From: Methylopila turkensis | GTDB taxonomy: Bacteria; Pseudomonadota; Alphaproteobacteria; Rhizobiales; Methylopilaceae | DNA: 64,000 bases | Direction of reading: 5' to 3' | NCBI RefSeq assembly: GCF_027922325.1 | Contig: NZ_BSFL01000001.1 | Coordinates: 1,111,610-1,175,609 of the forward strand | Part shown: in pieces, positions 26,656-34,910 of the stretch | Numbering within the stretch: position 1 is the first letter of the stretch | Layout of the letters: each line of letters starts with the position of its first letter | The notes under the pieces: model-generated | Database searches by the model: none | Told to the model about the DNA's origin: nothing | Seen by the model: the letters and a program-made list of their open reading frames with translations, nothing else | Made by a program: the position numbers and the translations under genes

Positions 26656-28281
26656 ATGCTGACCCGTCGAAGGTTTGCGACGCTAAGCGTTGCGGCTCTG
26701 GCCTCGTCGGCGTGGGCGCGGACGGCGGCGGCGCTCGACCTGAGGGCGTTCGGCGCAGTCGGCGACGGGACAACCGACGACGGGCCGGCGCTGTCCCGCG
26801 CGCTTGCGGCCGCGTCTGAATCCGGCGCGCCGCTGACGGTCCCGCCAGGCCGCTACCTCATCGCCTCGCCGGTCGGGCGCGCGGCGCCGGGCGATCCGCG
26901 GCCGGCGCTGCGCGGCGGTCGGATCGAGATCGTGGGCGCCGGCGCGGATCGCACCACGCTCCTCGGCCCGCCGGTCGAATCACGCGCAGCCGGCGTCGAC
27001 CCCGTCTCGCGCGCGCTGCTGCGCATGGTCGGCGTTGAGCGCGCGCACATCCGCGACCTCACTCTCGACGGCGGAGTCGGCGCGGCGGAGCGTCGGGCGG
27101 CCAACGGCTTCTCCGCCGACGACGCCTCCGCCCTGCTCGAGATCGACGGCGCGGCGGACGTGCGGCTCGAACGGGTGACGACGACGCGCAACCGCCACAT
27201 CCGCCTGCGGGACGACCGCACCGGCCGCCTGATCGGCCGCAGCGGTCCGGTGCTCGTCATCGACTCGTCGAACGTGCGCGTCGTCGACTGCGCGTCGGTC
27301 TACCCCTCCTTCACCGAGGGATGGTGGATCTTCGACTGTCGCGGCGTCGCCGTGGAGCGCTTCCGGCACGTCGGACCCGAGCGCTTCAATCCCGCGGCGA
27401 CCACGAGCCCGCTCAACATCTTCGGACCGCGGACCGAGGACGTCACGGTCCGCGGCTGCGACGTGCGGAACGCGCTCGGCTCCTCGCTCAATCTCGGCGG
27501 GCGCGGCCGGTTCCGGGTCGTCGACAACCGCTTCTATGGCGTCATCGCCGCAGAGGGCGGCGCGCCGGGCCGGGCCGCCGCGCGCCCGCACGACGGAGCG
27601 TTCGGCAAGGGGATCGACCTCGGCGCCGAGCACCAGGAGGACTACTTCCCCGACCATCCGCCGATGCGCGACGTAGAGATTTCGGGCAACCGCTTCGAGA
27701 ACCTGTTCAGCTACTCCGTCGGGATCACCAAGACGGCGGCCTGCCCGCTGACGGGCCTCGTTTTCCGCGACAACGAAATCGTCCACGGATTCCGCGGCCT
27801 GATGCTGCGGGGCGTGAATGACGCGCAGATCGCCGGCTGCGGCTTTCGCCGGATCGTGCGCTACGAGGGCGCCGACCGCCGCGCCTTCGGCCTGACCATG
27901 AGCGTCGAGCAGTGCCGCGGCGTCACGGTGGAGAACACGACGCTCGATGGTTCGGAGCGGCCGCGGCTCGGGACCCTGGGGGAAGGCGTCTCCGACGTCG
28001 GCCTTATGATCAGCCGCTCCGACGACGTTCGCCTGACGGGCAACCGCTTCAGGGACTTCGACAGCTATCAGTTGCTCGCGGACGTCGGCCCCGAAGACGA
28101 CCTGCGCCATGGCGGCTTCGCCGTACTGGAGAACGCCTTCGAGGCGACGCCCGGCGAAAAGTACCAGCCGATCGCCATGCGCCTCGGCCGGTCCGATGCG
28201 CGGCGGCTCGCCCGCGTCACGGTCCGCGGCAACCGCTTCGCGCCGGAGCTTAAAGACCGCGCTTCGGTGTTCTCGGGATGA
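26656..28281 (+). CDS. Tat-exported right-handed beta-helix protein (pectate-lyase superfamily)
   Basis: A 541-residue protein. The N terminus MLTRRRFATLSVAALASSAWA has the twin-arginine motif RRRF and a weak hydrophobic core, the mark of Tat export. Then comes DLRAFGAVGDGTTDDGPALSRALAAA, the opening of pectate-lyase-3/GH28-type parallel beta helices, followed by many short repeating strands with Asn ladders (VRVVDCAS, FRVVDNRFYG, VEISGNRFEN, LVFRDNEIVHG, VRLTGNRFRD, VTVRGNRF). It probably binds, cleaves or epimerises an acidic polysaccharide in the periplasm or outside. ATG 26656 was chosen for the Tat signal; the same frame is open far upstream, but that part is antisense to the glycosyltransferase. 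Confidence 0.87.
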   Translation: MLTRRRFATLSVAALASSAWARTAAALDLRAFGAVGDGTTDDGPALSRALAAASESGAPLTVPPGRYLIASPVGRAAPGDPRPALRGGRIEIVGAGADRTTLLGPPVESRAAGVDPVSRALLRMVGVERAHIRDLTLDGGVGAAERRAANGFSADDASALLEIDGAADVRLERVTTTRNRHIRLRDDRTGRLIGRSGPVLVIDSSNVRVVDCASVYPSFTEGWWIFDCRGVAVERFRHVGPERFNPAATTSPLNIFGPRTEDVTVRGCDVRNALGSSLNLGGRGRFRVVDNRFYGVIAAEGGAPGRAAARPHDGAFGKGIDLGAEHQEDYFPDHPPMRDVEISGNRFENLFSYSVGITKTAACPLTGLVFRDNEIVHGFRGLMLRGVNDAQIAGCGFRRIVRYEGADRRAFGLTMSVEQCRGVTVENTTLDGSERPRLGTLGEGVSDVGLMISRSDDVRLTGNRFRDFDSYQLLADVGPEDDLRHGGFAVLENAFEATPGEKYQPIAMRLGRSDARRLARVTVRGNRFAPELKDRASVFSG

Positions 28282-28288
28282 GGCGGCC

Positions 28289-29008
28289 TCAGGACGCCGT
28301 CAGATAGAAGGTGGCGTAGCGCGAGTTCGGGTTGATGTGGTCGATCTTCAGCACCGCGAAGCCGGCGTCCCCGCACGCCGCGCTGAACTCGTCGATCCCA
28401 TAGGCCGTCGCGGTGACGAAGCGGCGGGCGTAGTCGGCGAGGTCCGGTTCGCCCGCGGCGTTTGCGTCGTCGGCGAAGCGGATCTGGATCAGCCCGATCG
28501 CGTCCGGCGCGGCGAGCTTGCGCATCGTGCGCAGCACCCTCAGCCCGTAGGCGCGGGACGGGAAGTGCTGAAACACCGCGGTGCTGAGCAAAATGTCGAT
28601 CGGCTCCGTCACGGCGGCCTCGACCTCTTCCGGCTCGCCCTCGACCAGCACCGGCCGGAAGCCGGAATAGCCCTCGAGGGCGATCATCCGCTGGGCCTCG
28701 TCCAGGTTCCGCTGCGAGATGTCGACGCCGTAATAGGTCGCGACCACGTCGCGGAAGGCGAACAGATTGGCGCCGCCGCCGGGGCCCCATTCCAGCATGG
28801 AGCGCGGCCTGTCCCACAGCGTCCGCCCGGTCAACGAAGCGAGCTTCTCCAGCCTCCGGCGCGAGCGCACGCCCACATTGCGCCACTTCTCGTCGTGGGC
28901 CCATTTTCCGGCGCCGCGCCAGTGCGACAGCTCGGCCCGCCGCGCCTCGTCGTCGTAGCGGTCCCAGACGGCGGCGCTGACTTTGGTTTCGTCGGACAGG
29001 TTCGACAT
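28289..29008 (-). CDS. Class I SAM-dependent methyltransferase
   Basis: A 239-residue cytoplasmic methyltransferase. The SAM-binding motif I reads MLEWGPGGGANLFAFRD (about residues 71-87), followed by the acidic strand-2 end YYGVDISQRNLDEAQRM and the motif-post region IDILLSTAVFQHFPSRAYGLRVLRTMRKL. The acceptor is unknown. It is tail to tail with the beta-helix gene (8-base gap), at the edge of the glycan-related stretch, so a surface-sugar methyltransferase is a reasonable guess only. Confidence 0.85.
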   Translation of the reverse strand: MSNLSDETKVSAAVWDRYDDEARRAELSHWRGAGKWAHDEKWRNVGVRSRRRLEKLASLTGRTLWDRPRSMLEWGPGGGANLFAFRDVVATYYGVDISQRNLDEAQRMIALEGYSGFRPVLVEGEPEEVEAAVTEPIDILLSTAVFQHFPSRAYGLRVLRTMRKLAAPDAIGLIQIRFADDANAAGEPDLADYARRFVTATAYGIDEFSAACGDAGFAVLKIDHINPNSRYATFYLTAS

Positions 29009-29085
29009 GCGGTCCTCGATATGCGCTCCCGCATCCGTCGCGGGGGCGCCACTTTACCCGCGATCGGCCGGATGGCGATGACGCG

Positions 29086-30435
29086 TCAGCGGGACGGCTG
29101 GCTCCGGAGCGCAGCGTAGGACGGCGGCGCGGCCGTCAAGCGACGCCCGTCGCGGATGACGATCCGGTCGCCTTGGGGGCGGGCGAGCACCTGGTCCATG
29201 CTCCAGGCGTCGAGAAGGATGAGGTTCGCGGGCCCGCCCGCGCGGATCGCGCCGTGATCGGACAGGCCCATGACGTCCGCCGGGACGGGCCCCGCAAGCG
29301 CGGCCGCGCGCCCGAATGGATGGTCGAGGTGCAGGATCTTCACGCCCTGTCGGAAGGTGTCGAGCATGTCGTGGTCGCCATAGGCGTAGAACGGGTCGCG
29401 GCAGTTGTCGCCGGCCACCGCCACACGCACGCCGCCGGCCGTGAGCTCCTGCACCGGCGTCACGCCGCGCCAGCGCGGGGTGCGGCCGGCCCGCCGGTCC
29501 TGCAGATACATGTTGACGGTCGGCAGCGTGACGACGGCCACGCCGGCGTCGGCGACCAGCTTGATGTGCTCGTCGAGCGTCGCCTCGTCCTGCAGCGCCA
29601 GGCTGCAGCAGTGGCCGCAGGCGACCCGGCCCTCATAGCCGTGGCGCAGCGTAGCCCGCGCGATCGTCGGCAGCGTGGCGCGCGCCGTGTCGGCCGATTC
29701 GTCCACATGCAGATCGACGTCGAGGCCGCGCGCGTCCGCGAGCGCGAACATCCGGTCGAGCAGCGCGTCGAAAGCTGCCAGATCGTCCTGCGGCGAAGCC
29801 CCGTCGAGACGCGCGACGCCGCCGAGCAGGCCGCCGGTCTCGGCCACGATGTCGGCCAGCGCCTCGGCGTAAGGGGTCGCGTAGATCTCCATCGGAGCGA
29901 GCGCGACCGCCTGCAGCGCGACGCGACCGGCGAAGGCGTCGCGCGCCGCCCGGAACGCGCCCCAGGTTTCGGGTCCCTGCCCTTCGTGGCTGTCGAGATG
30001 GGTGCGGATCGCGGAGACCCCGTGGGCTTCCGCGCAGGCGAGGCCGAACGACATCCGCCGCACCAGATCGTCATGACGCCAGCGCGCCTCGCGGTCGACG
30101 CCGGTCGCCGCGGCCGCGCCTTCATGCGTGCCGTCGGGATTGGGGGCCCGGTCGACGATGTGGCCCTTGTCGAGATGGGCGTGCATGTCGACCAGCGTCG
30201 GCCAGACATGGCGGCCGTCGAGTTCGACCTCGATCGTCCCCTCCGGCGCAGTGACCGCGCCGGAGGGCCCAACCGCCGTCACCCGTCCGTCGACGACGAG
30301 GATGTCGATCAGCGCCGCGCCGTCGCGATCGACCGACGCGTCCCCCTGATCCGGCAGGAACGGCGCAGGCGTCCGCGCGCCGCGCAGCGCGACGGGACGC
30401 CCGGACTCGAAGGCATGCTCCGGCAGTTCGATCAT
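29086..30435 (-). CDS. Amidohydrolase of the cytosine deaminase family
   Basis: A 449-residue metal-dependent amidohydrolase. Metal and catalytic motifs typical of CodA-type cytosine deaminases are present in order: HAHLDKGH (85-92), HLDSHEG, HVDES (243-247), GHC (274-276) and GDNCRDPFYAYGDHDML beginning at 342. The family also includes N-isopropylammelide and related amidohydrolases, so the substrate could be cytosine, isocytosine or another cyclic amide. Cytoplasmic. It stands alone, with no cytosine permease beside it, 78 bases after the methyltransferase gene start. Confidence 0.87.
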   Translation of the reverse strand: MIELPEHAFESGRPVALRGARTPAPFLPDQGDASVDRDGAALIDILVVDGRVTAVGPSGAVTAPEGTIEVELDGRHVWPTLVDMHAHLDKGHIVDRAPNPDGTHEGAAAATGVDREARWRHDDLVRRMSFGLACAEAHGVSAIRTHLDSHEGQGPETWGAFRAARDAFAGRVALQAVALAPMEIYATPYAEALADIVAETGGLLGGVARLDGASPQDDLAAFDALLDRMFALADARGLDVDLHVDESADTARATLPTIARATLRHGYEGRVACGHCCSLALQDEATLDEHIKLVADAGVAVVTLPTVNMYLQDRRAGRTPRWRGVTPVQELTAGGVRVAVAGDNCRDPFYAYGDHDMLDTFRQGVKILHLDHPFGRAAALAGPVPADVMGLSDHGAIRAGGPANLILLDAWSMDQVLARPQGDRIVIRDGRRLTAAPPSYAALRSQPSR

Positions 30436-30655
30436 AACCGCGCCTACGCTTGGGAGAGGGATCGGCGAGACCGTCCTGCGGCCGCTCCGCTCTTCGCATG
30501 TCTATGGCGCATTCCGGGGCCGATCAAACGACCGGGGCACGCGAACCGCTTAGACGGCTTCCGCCGGCGCGGGCGCCGGTGACGAAGATTCCTGCGCTCC
30601 AAGCTCGCGGCTTCACGGTAGGGACCGCTTCCGTGCCCATTTCCGCGGCCAAAAA

Positions 30656-30692
30656 GAAAAAGGCGGCTCCGACATCGCCGGAGCCGCCTTTT
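30656..30692 (-). terminator. Rho-independent terminator downstream of tRNA-Val
   Basis: Perfect 10-bp stem GGCGGCTCCG (30662-30671) with CGGAGCCGCC (30679-30688), 7-base loop, flanked by an A-rich run on the left that becomes the U tract on the minus strand, where it ends tRNA-Val. A short T run on the other side makes it potentially bidirectional. The rest of the 262 bases between the amidohydrolase and the tRNA shows no gene. Confidence 0.88.
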
Positions 30693-30697
30693 TCGAA

Positions 30698-30772
<75 letters not shown>

Positions 30773-30887
30773 GTGACGGCCGCGAGGCGTCCGTCGAAAC
30801 CGGATTTGCGCCGCCTGCGGGCGACGGCGCGAACAGAGTGGCGGCTATATCGGATCACCCCGAGGCTGGCAAGCGGGGAAGCGAGGA

Positions 30888-31079
30888 TCAGTCTCGCCCG
30901 CCTTTTTCCGATCGGCTGCGGCGCCAGAGACCGAGCAGCCAGATCGGCGCGCACACCGCCGCGCCGAGGAGCAGACCGTCGCCGAGGCCTTCGAGGCCGG
31001 GACGGTCCAGCACGCCCGAAAGCCCGAGCGCGACGGCGACGACCAGCATCGCCGGCGGCGCGATGTCGCGCGGGCCCAA
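30888..31079 (-). CDS. Small putative membrane protein
   Basis: A 63-residue reading frame starting 20 bases after the cpdR stop on the same strand. It has two hydrophobic segments (about 11-25 and 35-52, the latter GLLLGAAVCAPIWLLGLW) and ends with a basic tail RRSRSEKGGRD, the look of a two-helix inner-membrane protein. The start codon would be TTG at 31079; ATG 31049 gives a shorter 53-residue version. No ribosome site is clear. No family recognised, and the frame could be chance in this GC-rich DNA. Confidence 0.42.
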   Translation of the reverse strand: MGPRDIAPPAMLVVAVALGLSGVLDRPGLEGLGDGLLLGAAVCAPIWLLGLWRRSRSEKGGRD

Positions 31080-31098
31080 CGTCAGCCGCGCCCCGGCG

Positions 31099-31467
31099 TC
31101 ACGCCGCGAGCAGCTTGTCGACCTCGCTCACCAGCTCGCGCAGGTGGAACGGCTTCGACAGGATTTTGGCGTCCTTGGGAGTCTGGCTGTCGGGGTTGAG
31201 CGCGACCGCGGCGAAGCCGGTGATGAACATCACCTTGATGTCGGGGTCGAGCTGGGTCGCGCGGCGCGCGAGCTCGATGCCGTCCATCTCGGGCATCACG
31301 ATGTCGGTCAGCAGAAGCTCGAACGGCTCTTCGCGGAGCCGGTGATAGGCCGATAGGCCGTTGTCGAACGACACGACCGAATGGCCGGCGTTCTCGAGCG
31401 CTTTGACCAGGAAGCGACGCATGTCGTCGTCGTCTTCGGCGAGCAGGATCTTGGTGTTCGGAGTCAC
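31099..31467 (-). CDS. cpdR: CpdR-type single-domain response regulator
   Basis: A 122-residue receiver domain without output domain. The acidic pocket ILLAEDDDDMRRFL, the phospho-acceptor Asp in LLLTDIVMPEMDG, the switch Thr in MFITGFAAVALNP and Lys in ILSKPFHLREL are present and nearly identical in style to alphaproteobacterial CpdR. In Caulobacter and Sinorhizobium unphosphorylated CpdR directs ClpXP to degrade cell-cycle regulators, under the CckA-ChpT phosphorelay. The start appears to be GTG at 31467. It is divergent from an N-formylglutamate amidohydrolase gene, a conserved neighbour in Rhizobiales. Confidence 0.92.
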   Translation of the reverse strand: MTPNTKILLAEDDDDMRRFLVKALENAGHSVVSFDNGLSAYHRLREEPFELLLTDIVMPEMDGIELARRATQLDPDIKVMFITGFAAVALNPDSQTPKDAKILSKPFHLRELVSEVDKLLAA

Positions 31468-31630
31468 TGAAATCGAACCGGATTGCGAGGAGCCGCAACG
31501 AGTCATTCCATAAGTCACCGCTTTGGTAAACAGAACGTTGCCGGTCTGGCCAATGGACACGAGCGTCATCGATCGGCAACAATCGACGGACGCCAGCGCC
31601 CTGCAGACCCGGACCGCCGCCGACGTGACG

Positions 31631-32518
31631 ATGTCTCCCCCGACCGACCTGCCGGACCCGCCGTTCGACGTCGCCTCGCCGGCGCAGGCGACCTCGCCCG
31701 CCATATTCAATTCGCCGCATTCCGGGTCGCGCTATCCCGCGAGTTTCCTGGCCTCCTCCCGGCTTGACGCGCGCGCGCTGCGGCGGTCTGAAGACGCTTT
31801 TGTGGACGAGCTGTTCGCGGCGGCTCCGAGCTACGGCGCGGCCCTGATGCGCGCGCATTTCCCACGCGCCTTCCTCGACGTGAACCGCGAGCCCTACGAG
31901 CTCGATCCGCGTATGTTCGAGGGGCGGCTTCCGCCCTTCGCCAACACGCGCTCGGTGCGCGTCGCGGGGGGACTCGGGACGATCGCCCGAGTGGTCGGCG
32001 AGGCGCAGGAGATCTATGGCGCGCGACTGCCCGTCGAGGCAGCGCTCGCGCGGATCGAGACGCTCTACAAGCCCTACCACCGCACGCTTGGGCGCCTCAT
32101 CAGCCGCGCGCATCGCAGCCACGGCGCGGCGCTGTTGATCGACTGCCACTCGATGCCTTCGAGCGGCGGCGTGCGCGACGAGCGGCCGGTCGCCGAAGTG
32201 GTGCTGGGCGACCGCTACGGCACGAGCTGCGCGCCGGCGATCATGGATCTCGCCGAACAGACGCTGCGCAAGGCCGGCTTCGTCGTCGCCCGGAACCGTC
32301 CCTACGCCGGCGGCTACATCACCGAGCATTACGGCGCGCCCGCGAGCGGCTTCCATGCGCTTCAGGTCGAGATCAACCGCGGGCTCTACATGGACGAACG
32401 CACGCACATGAAGACCGCCGGCTTCGAGCCGCTGCTCGACCTGCTCACGACCTTCGTCCGGGTTATGGCGCAGGCGCCACTCGGCGCTCTCACGACGGTG
32501 CGCGCCGCTGCGGAATGA
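31631..32518 (+). CDS. N-formylglutamate amidohydrolase family protein
   Basis: A 295-residue zinc hydrolase of the HutG/N-formylglutamate deformylase family. Signature elements are FNSPHSGSRYPASF near the start, DVNREPYELDPRMF, LLIDCHSMPS and GGYITEHYGAPASGFHALQVEINRGLYMDE. It should release formate from N-formylglutamate or a similar formyl-amino acid. No other histidine-degradation gene is nearby, so its role may be separate from the Hut pathway. Start uncertain: ATG 31631 fits the family length; ATG 31553 would add 26 residues. Divergent from cpdR. Confidence 0.9.
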   Translation: MSPPTDLPDPPFDVASPAQATSPAIFNSPHSGSRYPASFLASSRLDARALRRSEDAFVDELFAAAPSYGAALMRAHFPRAFLDVNREPYELDPRMFEGRLPPFANTRSVRVAGGLGTIARVVGEAQEIYGARLPVEAALARIETLYKPYHRTLGRLISRAHRSHGAALLIDCHSMPSSGGVRDERPVAEVVLGDRYGTSCAPAIMDLAEQTLRKAGFVVARNRPYAGGYITEHYGAPASGFHALQVEINRGLYMDERTHMKTAGFEPLLDLLTTFVRVMAQAPLGALTTVRAAAE

Positions 32519-32620
32519 GGCGTTTCCGCGGTTTGACGCAATGCGCCTATCGTCTGATCGGAAAACGCTTGCAAACGCGACGAACTGTCGCCAATGTCCC
32601 GCCTGCCTGGACGCCAATAA

Positions 32621-32651
32621 GAAAAAAGGGCCGCCTGCAAGCAAGCGGCCC
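32621..32651 (-). terminator. Terminator of the suhB/alpha-r8 small RNA
   Basis: Stem GGGCCGC (32628-32634) with GCGGCCC (32645-32651), followed on the minus strand by a run of six T (complement of 32622-32627). It forms the 3' end of the small RNA. Confidence 0.88.
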
Positions 32652-32715
32652 AAGTCTAGGGAGGAAACGCCCAAGGAGGGCAGCGGCATCGCGAGGGATC
32701 GCATTGCCGCGCTGC
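32621..32715 (-). ncRNA. suhB/alpha-r8 (MmgR-like) small RNA
   Basis: On the minus strand a sequence of about 95 nt contains a 5' hairpin (GCAG...CTGC enclosing CGGCA/TGCCG and GCGA-TCCC-TCGC), a single-stranded core TTTCCTCCCT, and a terminator hairpin with T6. The core 10-mer and the layout match, from memory, the alpha-r8 family (MmgR of Sinorhizobium meliloti, Rfam suhB motif), trans-acting small RNAs using a C/U-rich loop to contact ribosome sites. The motif was first noted upstream of suhB-type genes, as here. The 5' end is estimated from a CTTGCT...GCATCT promoter-like pair upstream. Confidence 0.82.
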
Positions 32716-32764
32716 AATAAGATGCGGCCGCGCCGCACAAAAAGCAAGGCCTAAGGCCACCTAT

Positions 32765-32807
32765 CGCCGGCTGCGACCCCGTGTCGCGTAAGCCGGCGTT
32801 TTATTTT
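32765..32807 (+). terminator. Terminator-like hairpin in the leader of the hisN-like gene
   Basis: Stem CGCCGGCT (32765-32772) with AGCCGGCG (32791-32798), an inner stem GCGAC/GTCGC, then TTTTATTTT on the plus strand. It lies 250 bases after the amidohydrolase stop and 114 bases before the hisN-like start. It may end transcripts from the amidohydrolase gene, or work as an attenuator for hisN; the sequence alone does not decide. Confidence 0.7.
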
Positions 32808-32920
32808 GATCCTCACCTTCCGTGAGGCCGCTGCTCCGCCCGCCTCTTGCCCGCCGCGCGCTTTCGCGCTCTTTCGGGCCGCCGGGGTTCCTTCGCCGGC
32901 GCGCAACCGGGGCGCCCCTC

Positions 32921-33706
32921 ATGACGGCCGTAGACTTTTCCGCCTTCGTCGACCGCCTGGCGCAGGAGTCCGGCGAGGCGATCCTGCCGTTCTTCCGCAC
33001 CTCCATCGGCGTCGAGAACAAGCTGCGCGAGGGCTTCGACCCGGTCACCGCCGCCGACAAGGCCGGCGAGACCGCGATGCGGGCGCTGATCCGGCGAACC
33101 TTTCCGGAGCACGGCATCATCGGCGAGGAGCATGGCGACGACCGGCCGGACGCTGAGTTCGTCTGGGTGCTCGACCCGATCGACGGCACCCGCTCGTTCA
33201 TTCTCGGCATGCCGATCTGGGGCACGCTGATCGGGCTTACGCGCGGCGGCTCGCCCTGCTTCGGCATGATGAACCAGCCCTTCATCGGCGAGCGCTTCTC
33301 CGGCGACGGCTCCAGCGCGAGCTACCGTGGGCGCGGAACGGAGCGCCGTCTGCGGACGCGGGCCTGTCCCCGGCTCGAAGACGCGATGTTGATGTCCACC
33401 TCGCCGACCATGTTCACGCCCGAGGAGCGCGAGACCTTCGAGCAGGTCTCGGCGGACGTCCGTCTGACCCGCTGGAGCGGCGACTGCTACGCCTATGCAA
33501 TGCTTGCGAGCGGCCATGTCGACCTCGTCATCGAGGCTGACCTGAAGCCGTTCGACATCGTGGCGCTGATCCCGATCGTCGAAGGCGCGGGCGGCGTCGT
33601 CACGACCTGGGACGGCGGGCCGGCCACCGATGGCGGACGTATCATAGCCGCGGGCGACAAGCGCTTGCACGAACGCGCGCTCGAGCGGCTGTCGAAGCTC
33701 GGCTGA
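32921..33706 (+). CDS. hisN: Inositol monophosphatase family protein, probably histidinol-phosphatase
   Basis: A 261-residue Mg2+-dependent phosphatase of the IMPase/SuhB fold. Metal-site motifs are present: IIGEEHG, WVLDPIDGTRSFILGMPIWGTLIGLTRGG and the late EADLKPFDIVALIPIVEGAGG. The DGTRSF form and the GTLIGL stretch match alphaproteobacterial HisN-type histidinol-phosphatases better than SuhB proper, so it may do the dephosphorylation step of histidine synthesis; inositol or another phosphate ester remains possible. ATG 32921 starts the conserved region. The neighbouring antisense-oriented suhB/alpha-r8 RNA supports the family assignment. Confidence 0.85.
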   Translation: MTAVDFSAFVDRLAQESGEAILPFFRTSIGVENKLREGFDPVTAADKAGETAMRALIRRTFPEHGIIGEEHGDDRPDAEFVWVLDPIDGTRSFILGMPIWGTLIGLTRGGSPCFGMMNQPFIGERFSGDGSSASYRGRGTERRLRTRACPRLEDAMLMSTSPTMFTPEERETFEQVSADVRLTRWSGDCYAYAMLASGHVDLVIEADLKPFDIVALIPIVEGAGGVVTTWDGGPATDGGRIIAAGDKRLHERALERLSKLG

Positions 33707-33710
33707 AGCC

Positions 33711-34691
33711 TCAGGCCAACGCGCCGCTTCCCGGCACGAAGGCGTCGAACGCGGCCCAAAACAGGCCCCGCAGGTCGTCCCGCTCCATCAGAAGCTCATG
33801 CTTCGCGCCGCGCAGCTGAAGGTGGCCGCCGCCGCGAATGCGGGCCGCGAACCGCGCGCTCGCCCGCGGATCCACGATCCGATCAGCCCCGGCCGTCAGC
33901 ACCAGCGTCGGCGTCCTGACGCTTTCCGGCACGCCGGGCAGCGCGGTAGCGGTCATCGCGCGGAAGGCGGCGTGCACCCAGCCGATGGTGGGCGAAGCGA
34001 TCGCGAGCCGCGGCTCGCGCGTGATCAGGCTGACGGAGCGCGCGTAGCGCGTCGGGTCGGACGTCACCGGATTGGTCGCGAACGGCCGCAGCGCGAGAAT
34101 TCGATCCGCCCCGCTCGGGATGTAGGAGCCGGAGAAGCCGAGCCGTCCGAGTCCCGTGGCGAGGCCGCGGGCGAAGAATTCGGCGCGGGCGAGCGGCAGG
34201 CCGATCATCGGCGCCGCCAGCACCATACGGTCGAACCACTGCGGCTGCCGGAGCGCGAGCGCGATCAGCACCGGCGCCGACATGGAGTGGCCGAGCGCGA
34301 AATAGGGCGGCGGGCAGTGCGGCATCACCGCCTGCCGCATGAAGGCCTCGGCGTCGACGCGGTAGTCGTCGAAATCGTCGACGTGGCCCTTGAGCGGATT
34401 GGACACCAGCCGCTGCGAGCCGCCCTGCCCCCGGAAATCGAAGGTCGCGACCGCGAAACCGCGCGCTAGCAGGTCGTCGGCCACCTCGGAGTATTTCTCG
34501 ACGAACTCCGCCCGCCCCTGGAACACGCAGACCGTGCCGCGCGGCGTTCCCGCCGGTCGCCATGTCGCCGCGCGCAGCCGCAGCCCGTCGGCGGCCGTCA
34601 CGATGCGAAGCGACGCGCCGGGCGTCATCGCCGCGTCGGGCGCCTCGACGAAATCCTCGCGCACGGGAAGCGGCTGGGGGCGGGACGGCAT
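33711..34691 (-). CDS. Alpha/beta hydrolase, monoacylglycerol lipase/lysophospholipase type
   Basis: A 326-residue hydrolase of the PldB/monoglyceride-lipase group. The lid-free core starts with GTVCVFQGRAEFVEKYSEVADDLLARGFAVATFDFRGQGGSQR (oxyanion region and the typical RGQGGS), then the nucleophile elbow GHSMSA, Asp in VLTAGADRIVDPR and His in GAKHELLME. It probably splits an acyl ester of a lysolipid or monoglyceride. No signal peptide. Tail to tail with the hisN-like gene (4-base gap) and divergent from hsp20. Confidence 0.88.
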   Translation of the reverse strand: MPSRPQPLPVREDFVEAPDAAMTPGASLRIVTAADGLRLRAATWRPAGTPRGTVCVFQGRAEFVEKYSEVADDLLARGFAVATFDFRGQGGSQRLVSNPLKGHVDDFDDYRVDAEAFMRQAVMPHCPPPYFALGHSMSAPVLIALALRQPQWFDRMVLAAPMIGLPLARAEFFARGLATGLGRLGFSGSYIPSGADRILALRPFATNPVTSDPTRYARSVSLITREPRLAIASPTIGWVHAAFRAMTATALPGVPESVRTPTLVLTAGADRIVDPRASARFAARIRGGGHLQLRGAKHELLMERDDLRGLFWAAFDAFVPGSGALA

Positions 34692-34856
34692 GCGGGCGGG
34701 GGCGTCAGCTCGGAACGGGAGGTCGTGCGCCCTGCCTATCAGACGGCGCGCGTCCGAACCACGTCGCGATGGCGAGCCCGGCGCCCCTTGCGGGCCGGAT
34801 TTCGCGTTCCTAACTCAGTTTCGTCGCAGGCCAACCGGCTGCGGCGCTTGAGAAAA

Positions 34857-34906
34857 GGCCCGGCCAAACCGGCGGGCCGAACCATGTCGCTTGATCAAAG
34901 GATGTG
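34857..34906 (+). promoter_or_regulatory. ROSE-like RNA thermometer in the hsp20 leader
   Basis: Just before hsp20 the leader can form a hairpin in which CATG (34883-34886) pairs with TGTG (34903-34906) and TC-G-CTT (34887-34892) pairs with the ribosome site AAGGA (34898-34902), leaving one unpaired or opposing G and a 5-base loop. This UYGCU-versus-AGGA arrangement with an odd G is the hallmark of ROSE elements of rhizobial small heat-shock genes, which melt on heating to free translation. A second, GC-rich hairpin (GGCCC...GGGCC, about 34857-34878) precedes it, as in multi-hairpin ROSE leaders. Confidence 0.7.
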
Positions 34907-34910
34907 ACCC

